A DNA stretch of 22,752 bases, from IMG/VR virus record IMGVR_UViG_3300030380_002033, positions 1 to 22,752 of that record. One strand, given 5' to 3'. Below the pieces are notes generated by a model. The model had not been told where the DNA came from. It saw only the letters and a program-made list of their open reading frames with translations, and did no database searches. This DNA is from a virus. This document shows, in pieces, positions 1 through 5,863 of this stretch (positions are counted from its first letter, which is position 1; every line of letters begins with the position of its first letter). Made by a program: the position numbers and the translations under genes.

Positions 1-349
1 TGATTTTAAAACCCGTGCGACGTAGCCAACCCGCATCGTATTGTGCGTTATGCATGATTTTATCAGCGGGGCTTTCGCAGACCTTCTTCATCCAGTTGTT
101 GACGATACGTTCATCAAGATTACCGCCACCAAGATGTTTGATGGGCACATAACATTTAAAGCCATCGACAGCTACGGCGTAACCTACAATCTCTCCATTA
201 CCTGTAGGCCAACCTGGACCGCTACCTTTGATATCGGGATCTTTAGTCTCGACGTCGATTGCGATCGTCTTGGCTGAAGACAGATCAGGAAGTTGCTCAG
301 GTGGTATCCATTCGCTCTTCGGTGTAAACATTGCCATTTGTAGTGTCAT
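1..349 (-). CDS. Family A DNA polymerase, N-terminal 3'-5' exonuclease part (partial)
   Basis: Partial gene that runs off the left edge; about 116 N-terminal residues are present. They read as a DnaQ-like 3'-5' exonuclease domain as found at the N-terminus of phage family A (Pol I-type) polymerases. The segment AIDVETKDP (about residues 29-37) carries the Exo I Asp and Glu metal ligands, and MHNAQYDAGWL near the end of the visible part is the Exo II motif with its Asp. The polymerase domain itself is not in the window, so a stand-alone exonuclease is possible. The ATG at 349 is preceded by AGGA at a good spacing, and this site overlaps the stop codon of the gene upstream, which suggests coupled translation. 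It is the last visible gene of the leftward replication operon. In-phase Met codons at residues 5 and 7 are alternative starts but lack as good an RBS. Confidence 0.85.
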   Translation of the reverse strand, partial: MTLQMAMFTPKSEWIPPEQLPDLSSAKTIAIDVETKDPDIKGSGPGWPTGNGEIVGYAVAVDGFKCYVPIKHLGGGNLDERIVNNWMKKVCESPADKIMHNAQYDAGWLRRTGFKI

Positions 350-356
350 AATAGTC

Positions 357-557
357 CTATAGTTTGTTAACTTTAATACATTCGCCTAATACAATGTTGT
401 GATAATGTGGTAATTCTTTTGCCCGATAGTGAAGCAGTCTAATCTGACATTCTCGTTTTGTTTCAAACTCCCATTCAAACATATGTGTGAAACACGCTTG
501 TTTGGCCTCTCCGTTTGCTATCCATGCAGCACATATAAGTGCCATTGCTTTAAACAT
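357..557 (-). CDS. Small Cys-containing protein with signal-like N-terminus, unknown function
   Basis: Encodes 66 residues. The N-terminus (MFKAMALICAAWIANGEA) has one or two Lys-proximal positions followed by a short hydrophobic stretch and small residues, like a weak signal peptide or membrane anchor. The rest holds three more cysteines (in KQACF, KRECQ and LGECI), which could form disulphides outside the cytoplasm. The start is set by a GAGG at 567-570, nine bases before the ATG at 557; a TTG at 566 is also in frame but would touch the RBS directly. It overlaps the end of the DUF3310 gene by 8 bases and is followed closely by the polymerase gene. I do not recognise a named family. The real open frame and the tight packing support it being a gene, but no function can be read from the sequence. 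Confidence 0.6.
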   Translation of the reverse strand: MFKAMALICAAWIANGEAKQACFTHMFEWEFETKRECQIRLLHYRAKELPHYHNIVLGECIKVNKL

Positions 558-843
558 CGCTTTCAACCTCTATTAATTTAGCCAAGTACCACTGAGCTTT
601 TTTTAAATCCTCTACACCGTTTTTATGTTTATAACGTATAAGATATTTCATTATATTACCTTTTAGATAATCTGCAAACCCAGCACCCAACCCAGCTTGT
701 ATGACATGGATAGCTTCAACAGCGTTCTGCTTATAATGTGGTGGATGGTTTACCGTTTCATCTTGTTTTCGTATCATGTCTCCTACCTCTTTGTACTTGT
801 CCCGTATCATTTCTCTATATGGTTTATTGTCATCATACTTCAT
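550..843 (-). CDS. DUF3310 (SaV-like) phage protein
   Basis: Encodes 97 residues. The C-terminal two thirds match the DUF3310 signature common in phages: VNHPPHYKQ (31-39), EAIHVIQ (43-49), then GNIMKYLIRYKHKNGVEDL (62-80) and KAQWYLAKLIE (82-92). The family is sometimes labelled nucleotide kinase, but it has no P-loop here and its biochemical role is not established; it usually sits among phage nucleotide-metabolism and replication genes, as it does here. The first 30 residues are charged and probably form a helix outside the core domain. The start ATG overlaps the stop of the SF1 helicase gene as ATGA, and AGGAG lies 9 bases upstream. Family assignment is firm, function is not. Confidence 0.88.
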   Translation of the reverse strand: MKYDDNKPYREMIRDKYKEVGDMIRKQDETVNHPPHYKQNAVEAIHVIQAGLGAGFADYLKGNIMKYLIRYKHKNGVEDLKKAQWYLAKLIEVESDV

Positions 844-2351
844 ATGTGATAGCTCCTGTTGTTGTCATCAGGTTCAATGATGTAAAGATTTTGTTTGGCC
901 CGTGTAACGGCGACATAGAACACGCGGTGTACGTCATCGTTACCAATCCGCATGGCATCGTCAGCCGCGGGCGATAAGTCGGTGAATATCACAACATTTT
1001 CAGACTCACCGCCCTTGGACCCGTGTATCGTGGATACTGTAATGCGAGGCTCGCCATTAAACTTCTCACCTCTGCGTAACAGGGCTGTAATGTATACTCT
1101 TGACTCTTCGGGCAGTCTATCGAGTGCCTTGTGCCATATAAGTTCATCCCCTACAACAAGTCCGTGACTGTTCTGTAATGTTGCCATGTCTAGCAAATCC
1201 TGATCATCAATGCCACTTAATTTTTTAAAACCTCGCTTGACCCGTGTGCCACTGGACATGAAGCTGTAGACGTCTCTTGCTGTATCGAGTGTAATCTGTT
1301 TACCTTTACGCAGTTGTTCCCAGCCATTCACAGCTGAAGATATCTTCGCAGATATAGAACGGTGGCCTTTGTGTGAAAAGAGCAGACCCATAGACTTGAG
1401 CGTTTCTGCGACTGGGTTTAAGATGTACCCCGCCTGAGCTAGGATCAGCCATTGTCCCTCTGTGAGATCAATATCATCCAGCCGTGCCATGTGTTTGACT
1501 GTCCCCTCTTCTTCTTTAGGCTGGTAGCGTTTCGGATACCTATGCTTTATACGATCGACAATAGATTCAGCGATCTTGTGTATTTGTCTTGGTACTCTGA
1601 ATGACTGGTCTAGTGTTTCAGAAGTGCCCTCTAAATTAATAAACTGATCGACGTCAGCACCGGCCCACCTATAGATAGCTTGGTCATCATCTCCAGCTGC
1701 ATACATGGCTTTGCTTTTCTTATCCAAGGCGTGGGCTATGTCCCACTGTAGAGGCGATAAGTCCTGTGCTTCATCAAGAAATGTAATCTCAAAGGTCGGG
1801 CAGATGCGGTCATAGTCTTTGACAAACATCTCAAGCATATCTGTAAAGTCATAAAGGTTACGTTGTTTCTTATATTCGATGTAGCATTTGTGGACATAGT
1901 TCACTGTGTTCCAGTCATCTTCTATATATGATTCATTGTATTGTTCTCGCAGTGAGACTTTTCGCAGCCGTGCTAAATTGATGATGTTTAATATGGGATG
2001 ATCGGTATTTTGTTTATCAATTACATCATCGTCCATACCGCTGATACGCCCAAACGATATACCTATCTTCTGCCCCAGCTCTAGGAAATGTTCTCGTGAC
2101 AAAACTTGCTCCGGCCTTATTTCTGACAAATTTAGTGCAAGGCTGTGTAAAGTCCTGAAGAAAAACAAATCTTTTTCAGGATCAAGTTTAAACCTAGCCG
2201 CTGCTCTTTCTTTAGCTTCATTGGCTGCTTTCTTTGTAAACGCAAGAAAGGCAATGTGGTTTGGATGTACACCTTTGCTAAGATGATCATCGACCATATT
2301 GAGTAGCGTTGTTGTCTTGCCCGTTCCTGGGGGCCCGAATATGCGAAACAT
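840..2351 (-). CDS. UvrD/Rep-type superfamily 1 DNA helicase
   Basis: Encodes a 503-residue ATP-dependent DNA helicase. All the SF1A motifs are visible in order: Walker A GPPGTGKT (6-13), Ia with AFTKKAANEAKERAA (37-51), RTLHSLA (66-72), motif II FLDEAQD (191-197), motif III AAGDDDQAIYRWAGAD (218-233), motif IV around DQSFRVPRQI (248-257), motif V VSTIHGSKGGESENV (439-453) and motif VI VFYVAVTRAKQNLY (477-490). It is shorter than bacterial UvrD or Rep (roughly 670-720 residues), so an accessory subdomain is probably reduced. A role in unwinding during phage DNA replication or recombination is expected because primase, SSB-like and polymerase genes flank it. It shares one base with the preceding gene (TAATG) and has no clear Shine-Dalgarno of its own, so translation is probably coupled. 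Confidence 0.93.
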   Translation of the reverse strand: MFRIFGPPGTGKTTTLLNMVDDHLSKGVHPNHIAFLAFTKKAANEAKERAAARFKLDPEKDLFFFRTLHSLALNLSEIRPEQVLSREHFLELGQKIGISFGRISGMDDDVIDKQNTDHPILNIINLARLRKVSLREQYNESYIEDDWNTVNYVHKCYIEYKKQRNLYDFTDMLEMFVKDYDRICPTFEITFLDEAQDLSPLQWDIAHALDKKSKAMYAAGDDDQAIYRWAGADVDQFINLEGTSETLDQSFRVPRQIHKIAESIVDRIKHRYPKRYQPKEEEGTVKHMARLDDIDLTEGQWLILAQAGYILNPVAETLKSMGLLFSHKGHRSISAKISSAVNGWEQLRKGKQITLDTARDVYSFMSSGTRVKRGFKKLSGIDDQDLLDMATLQNSHGLVVGDELIWHKALDRLPEESRVYITALLRRGEKFNGEPRITVSTIHGSKGGESENVVIFTDLSPAADDAMRIGNDDVHRVFYVAVTRAKQNLYIIEPDDNNRSYHI

Positions 2352-2656
2352 TAGTTGTCATTACTGGGATTGATAGGTGGTTCAAAGCCAAGGTCTTCCA
2401 AAAACTCATCAACCTTTTGATCAGATGGTATCTCATGGACAAAGATTGGTGTGGTTTCTCCTACCCAAGCACCCACGACATTGAACTCCATCCACTCTAT
2501 GGCCTCTTCACGGGTCATGCCGTCTCGTTCCATAAAAATTTTTAGACATTTATTATAGCTGTAAACTAATACGTCAGGCATATTGATGCGACTACCTGTG
2601 CCTATGATAGCATCTTCTAGTCCATCGGCTTTGACCATTCTCTCATCATCTTTCAT
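2351..2656 (-). CDS. Conserved phage protein of unknown function
   Basis: Encodes 101 residues, mostly acidic. Notable segments are ADGLEDAIIGTG (10-21), LVYSYNKCLKIFMERDGMT (30-48), EEAIEWMEFNVVGAWVGETTP (50-70) and a Pro- and Asn-rich end. Small proteins with the pattern of a DG-containing start, a 'RDGM(T/S)xEEA' helix and a 'FNVxxAxVGExTP' strand occur in many tailed phages close to replication genes. I know of no assigned activity. The ATG is preceded by AAAGGAT at suitable distance, inside the end of the upstream small gene, with which it overlaps by 11 bases. It ends in a one-base overlap with the SF1 helicase gene, so the pair is likely co-translated, and a helicase accessory role is possible but purely inferred from position. 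Confidence 0.75.
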   Translation of the reverse strand: MKDDERMVKADGLEDAIIGTGSRINMPDVLVYSYNKCLKIFMERDGMTREEAIEWMEFNVVGAWVGETTPIFVHEIPSDQKVDEFLEDLGFEPPINPSNDN

Positions 2657-2828
2657 GATTTATCCTTTCTAAATGTTTCTTTAATTGTTCCTTCCAATTT
2701 GGATGCCCATGAAGCTCATAATAAGTAGGCTCTCTACCATTCTGTTTAATAAACAGTTGTCTAGCTTTTTCTTCTTCGTTTTCCATCCATTCTATAGACC
2801 CATATTCTATTTTATCTTCATCAGACAT
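2646..2828 (-). CDS. Small charged hypothetical protein
   Basis: Encodes 60 residues: an acidic N-terminal half (MSDEDKIEYGSIEWMENEEE) and a basic C-terminal half ending in KEQLKKHLERINHER. There is no signal peptide or membrane segment. The middle part, REPTYYELHGHPNW, is the most family-like region, but I cannot assign it. The ATG shares one base with the stop of the primase gene (TAATG) and has GGAG 8 bases upstream, which is good support for real translation of such a short frame. It lies between the primase and the 101-residue conserved protein, so it probably belongs to the replication module. A binding or regulatory role would be a guess. Confidence 0.65.
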   Translation of the reverse strand: MSDEDKIEYGSIEWMENEEEKARQLFIKQNGREPTYYELHGHPNWKEQLKKHLERINHER

Positions 2829-4357
2829 TAAAAAGGCTCCTTTTCTGTTTGTAAATTTGGTGTATTAAACTCGTGATCCGTGTTACGGTATGCGGGTATT
2901 GCCCAAACGCGTACGGATCGGTTACTGATTTTCATAACCGTACTGGACCCGTTAATATCCCGTAAGCGTTGGGCAATCTTGTGCGACTTGTACTCAAAAA
3001 ACTTATTCTTCTTGAGAAAGTTTTCAAAGTCTCTTAGTCGAAAGTAAGTTAAGTGTGCCTCTTCATCGGTCCAAGGCCGTCTTAACAATATCTCTTCTCT
3101 TTCCTGAGCTTGCTGTAAATGTCTGCAAAACTCTTCTAAGTAATCGTAGAACTGTCCGCTTGTACTTGCATCTTCTGCTACTTCTATAATAGCGGCATCA
3201 TTCTCTTTCATCTCATTAAGCAAAGCACTGATCCGTGCCTCCCAAGTTTCTTTCCGTACAGAGCGTGGCATGAAGTTAAGCTGTTCCATGCAAGCTTTCT
3301 GAAACGTGGGCTGTGATAGCAATGCTTCTGTGTCTAGCTCCAAAGGCTCGCCTGAGACGTCCAAAAACCAAACTGGCGGTGTTGAGTTATATTTTCTTAA
3401 ATTAGCGACTGTAGCCCCTTGTACGGCCGATCCTACACCATGTAAACGCGTTCTGCACAGTTCTTTGTTACAATGTGCGTTAATTGGACTATCTGTGCAT
3501 TTGTAGGCATAGTCTTTCTTCTTGGCTTGGTTGGCAACAAGGTTGACCTCACTTAATGGTAGTGGTGGATCAAGGTAGGTCATGTTATAAGTTAATATCT
3601 CTGTCTCCCAGCTGTCAGGAAAAGCTTTGCGTAAGTAAACAGCAAGGTTAAACAATCCATTGTTACGTCCACCCTCACTGATTTTACTTTCACATAAAGT
3701 CTGTAAACATGGTGGACCATCTTTGATTGGTGTATCTTTTATATCTTCTACTTGTAATGCTAGTATCTGCTCGTTATTGAGCTTATATTGATCGTACAAG
3801 GCGATAAACTCTTCTAAGGTGGCAGAGGTGCCGTCATCCTTTATCGCGTATCTAAGGCCACTTTCTGCGTCATAATACGGTAAGTTTAAAAAATTACCCA
3901 CATCGCCACGATCTAAATGTAATTTGATTTGTTTTGGAAATATCTCGCTTTGACCGTAGCCAAGAGCAGCTGATATATGTTGTAAGGTTTGTTGCATATC
4001 TTTTGCTTCTACCCAGTCTTCGCTAAATAGAAAGCAATGTGCCCCACCACTTTTGGAACGACACACAACCAGTGGTAATTTTACTTTTCTGATCTTCTCG
4101 ACAAGAACTTTATGGTCAAGAGGATAGGTATCAATATCAATACAACCCCACTTACACTGTGATTGTGCATTAATTGGTATGATACCTAGAGAGTCCCCTT
4201 TACCTGACAGATGACCCACCCAATGATCCTTGGTCCGTGGCTCCCTAATGAGAGCCGCTCTACCGGACTTCTTACCGTTGGTTTGGGTCTTATCTATCTT
4301 ATAAGTGCCAAACGCCTCTTCTAGTCCGTCAAATATTGAACTAAAAGCCTCCCACAT
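2828..4357 (-). CDS. AEP-type primase-polymerase (PrimPol) with C-terminal cysteine cluster
   Basis: Encodes 509 residues. The N-terminal 190 residues fit an archaeo-eukaryotic primase fold: the metal-binding DxD in CIDIDTYP (Asp74 and Asp76), the SGGAH motif (Ser103-His107) that contacts the nucleotide, and EIFPKQ (138-143) followed by GNFLNLPYYD (154-163), a version seen in phage and TOTE-type AEPs. It would lay primers and may extend them on the phage template. A second region (about 212-305) has GPPC (Cys217), a GRNNGLFNLAVYL helix, and Cys287, Cys296 and Cys301, which resembles the layout of the PriL-type metal or Fe-S domain. The last 200 residues are charged and unassigned; no helicase Walker motifs are seen, so this is not a T7 gp4-like fusion. 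It shares one base with the SSB-like gene upstream (TAATG) and lacks a strong RBS, pointing to coupled translation. Confidence 0.85.
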   Translation of the reverse strand: MWEAFSSIFDGLEEAFGTYKIDKTQTNGKKSGRAALIREPRTKDHWVGHLSGKGDSLGIIPINAQSQCKWGCIDIDTYPLDHKVLVEKIRKVKLPLVVCRSKSGGAHCFLFSEDWVEAKDMQQTLQHISAALGYGQSEIFPKQIKLHLDRGDVGNFLNLPYYDAESGLRYAIKDDGTSATLEEFIALYDQYKLNNEQILALQVEDIKDTPIKDGPPCLQTLCESKISEGGRNNGLFNLAVYLRKAFPDSWETEILTYNMTYLDPPLPLSEVNLVANQAKKKDYAYKCTDSPINAHCNKELCRTRLHGVGSAVQGATVANLRKYNSTPPVWFLDVSGEPLELDTEALLSQPTFQKACMEQLNFMPRSVRKETWEARISALLNEMKENDAAIIEVAEDASTSGQFYDYLEEFCRHLQQAQEREEILLRRPWTDEEAHLTYFRLRDFENFLKKNKFFEYKSHKIAQRLRDINGSSTVMKISNRSVRVWAIPAYRNTDHEFNTPNLQTEKEPF

Positions 4358-5199
4358 TAAAATGGCAACTCATCTTTGACAACTTCAGCCTCTGCTTTAA
4401 CTGATGGAGATGGTTTAGCATCTTCATTTGACGCCGGTGCTTCTTGCTCATATTTAATGTCAACATTATTTTGCTCCACAGACATTGCAAATGCCTTAGC
4501 TTCATTGTAAAGGTTAAGATCACCTAACTCGTCATCAAGCTTCATGTCCCAAACAAAATAGTCACCTTTACGTCCACTTTCCATGTAAGTACCAAGCTTA
4601 TAAGTATATAAAAATCTTGGTGGTATAAACATAGAACCGTCAGCTTTCTGCTTACGTCTTGTGGATATAATGCTATTCCATTTACGACTTGCTTTTAAAG
4701 ACGTACTTTTCATAGCGATCATAACAGCATCTGTAGCTCCAGTCGGCTTACCTTTATCATCAGTCTTGATAATTAAACAGTAATGCTGATGAGTGTCCTC
4801 GATGTAGTGACCTGATCCATCGGTAAGATATTCTTTATTATCTTCCTTAGATCTTTCTGTAGCTGGACATTCTTCTTTCGTTGAATAAATAGCTATTGGT
4901 GCACTTTGCTCATCACCAAGAGGAGACCATTGAATAAAACGTCTTTGAAATACACAAGGTAAAACCAACACGCCTTTGTCTCTATCGTAAATCTCTCCAG
5001 TGACTGTATTATACATATCGCCTGAGACCGCTCCACGATTAGCTTCAAGTATCTGCTTTGATAAGTTCGTTTTCAAAAACGGAATACTTAAAGTCTCTTG
5101 ATCGACTTCTTTATTACCTAGACCTGAGTCGGCTTCAACCATACTGAAATCTAGTGTTGCAACTTGCTGTTGCTCTTTTTTAACTACTGAGTCTGCCAT
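4357..5199 (-). CDS. Probable phage single-stranded DNA-binding protein
   Basis: Encodes 280 residues. The last eight residues, VVKDELPF, form an acidic tip ending in Pro-Phe like the C-terminal tail that bacterial and phage SSBs use to recruit partners, and it follows a flexible Ala/Pro/Ser/Glu stretch (252-272). The body (about 36-245) contains conserved-looking blocks LSIPFLKT, LVLPCVFQRRFIQWSPLGD (78-96) with many aromatic and basic residues, and IAMKSTSLKASRKWNS (161-176). The family is recognisable as a replication-associated protein of marine phages rather than as classical OB-fold SSB, so the assignment leans on the tail and on position between the primase and the promoter-proximal gene. 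The ATG directly abuts the upstream stop codon (TAAATG) with AAAGGAAA upstream. A recombination annealing protein is the main alternative. Confidence 0.62.
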   Translation of the reverse strand: MADSVVKKEQQQVATLDFSMVEADSGLGNKEVDQETLSIPFLKTNLSKQILEANRGAVSGDMYNTVTGEIYDRDKGVLVLPCVFQRRFIQWSPLGDEQSAPIAIYSTKEECPATERSKEDNKEYLTDGSGHYIEDTHQHYCLIIKTDDKGKPTGATDAVMIAMKSTSLKASRKWNSIISTRRKQKADGSMFIPPRFLYTYKLGTYMESGRKGDYFVWDMKLDDELGDLNLYNEAKAFAMSVEQNNVDIKYEQEAPASNEDAKPSPSVKAEAEVVKDELPF

Positions 5200-5769
5200 T
5201 TACTTTCCTTTCATAATTTTAGCTCTACGGCCTGTCCACGCACCAAATACTGGCGGTATCTCTTGACCGGCTTCAGTTTGTTCTCTTATCCAAGATTTAA
5301 GTGTACTGCTGTGTACGGTTTCTTTCTTATCGACAGAAAAACCTTTTGACAAAGCAGCTTCATAGAAATCTTTGGCGATGTTGTCTTCACCCATACCGAA
5401 CTCAGCCGCTACAGATGATTTAATTAAATCACCAAAGCCATTGCCTCGCAGCCAATCATGTGCTTGTGGGCGATCAGCTACTTTAATTGACCCGCCATAG
5501 GTAGGTACAATCTCGACCTTAGAACCATCTGACAAAGTAAAACTTTCTAAGTTGATCTCTTCCATCAACAAAGGCATATCTTCATCAGTTAAGGCAAGAA
5601 GTTCTTTCTTCGCAGTCTTGAGTTTATCCTCAAGCTGTGAAACCTCGTCTTCTTTTAAGGCTATCTTATGTGCAATGTCAGCTACGCTTTTTAATTTATC
5701 TGTGCTAACATCACTGATAGAATCTACACTAGTAGCGTCAGCTTCTATCTGTCTTAATAAATCACTCAT
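5200..5769 (-). CDS. Conserved phage protein with coiled-coil N-terminus, unknown function
   Basis: First gene of the leftward replication operon; 189 residues. Residues about 25-65 are rich in Lys, Glu and Leu with heptad-like spacing (KEDEVSQLEDKLKTAKKEL), a likely coiled coil. The C-terminal half has SFTLSDGSKVEIVPTYGGSI, a WLRGNGFGDLIKS segment and the end part VHSSTLKSWIREQTEAG followed by IPPVFGAW. Proteins of this design occur next to SSB or recombination genes in several phage groups, but I know of no function. A TTG at 5775 is in frame, but GGAG at 5778-5781 would sit only two bases from it, whereas it is 8 bases from the ATG at 5769; the ATG is therefore chosen. The promoter just upstream (5825-5853) would drive this gene and the eight that follow. 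Confidence 0.75.
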   Translation of the reverse strand: MSDLLRQIEADATSVDSISDVSTDKLKSVADIAHKIALKEDEVSQLEDKLKTAKKELLALTDEDMPLLMEEINLESFTLSDGSKVEIVPTYGGSIKVADRPQAHDWLRGNGFGDLIKSSVAAEFGMGEDNIAKDFYEAALSKGFSVDKKETVHSSTLKSWIREQTEAGQEIPPVFGAWTGRRAKIMKGK

Positions 5770-5813
5770 GTTCAAATCTCCGTTGTTCGTGATTAAAAGT
5801 CGTTATTATTGAC

Positions 5814-5843
5814 TTGCATATAAGAAGATATGCGTTATATAAT
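5814..5843 (+). promoter_or_regulatory. Rightward sigma-70-type promoter for the SNF2 helicase gene
   Basis: The plus strand has TTGCAT (5814-5819), an 18-base spacer and a perfect TATAAT (5838-5843). The predicted start near 5850 leaves a leader of only about 14 bases, just enough for the AAGGGAG ribosome site at 5852-5858, five bases before the ATG at 5864. A better -35, TTGACT at 5809-5814, lies 23 bases from the -10, which is too far. The AT-rich region could create TATAAT by chance, so the call is less certain than that for the leftward promoter. Confidence 0.5.
5816..5833. promoter_or_regulatory. Perfect 6-bp inverted repeat, candidate operator
   Basis: GCATAT and ATATGC form a perfect dyad separated by AAGAAG. 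It lies inside the spacer of the rightward promoter and covers the -10 of the leftward one, so a bound dimer would hinder both. The half-sites are short and AT-rich, so chance occurrence is possible. No repressor gene is seen in the window. Confidence 0.35.
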
Positions 5844-5853
5844 ATATTGTCAA
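5825..5853 (-). promoter_or_regulatory. Leftward sigma-70-type promoter for the replication operon
   Basis: On the minus strand the sequence reads TTGACA (5848-5853), a 17-base AT-rich spacer, then TATCTT (5825-5830). The -35 is a perfect consensus and the spacing is optimal; the -10 matches four of six positions. Transcription would start near 5818 and give a leader of roughly 50 bases before the ATG at 5769. No other non-coding gap upstream of the replication genes could hold their promoter. This implies use of the host RNA polymerase for early or middle expression. It overlaps the opposing rightward promoter. Confidence 0.7.
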
Positions 5854-5863
5854 GGGAGTAATC

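Noticed and set aside
41-277. Plus-strand 78-residue frame opposite the polymerase gene
   Set aside because: The minus-strand frame there carries clear exonuclease motifs, so this is its shadow.
4341-4523. Minus-strand 60-residue frame overlapping the SSB-like gene
   Set aside because: Same-strand, different frame, Met/Leu/Lys-biased composition; the SSB-like frame is longer and has meaningful motifs including its acidic tail.
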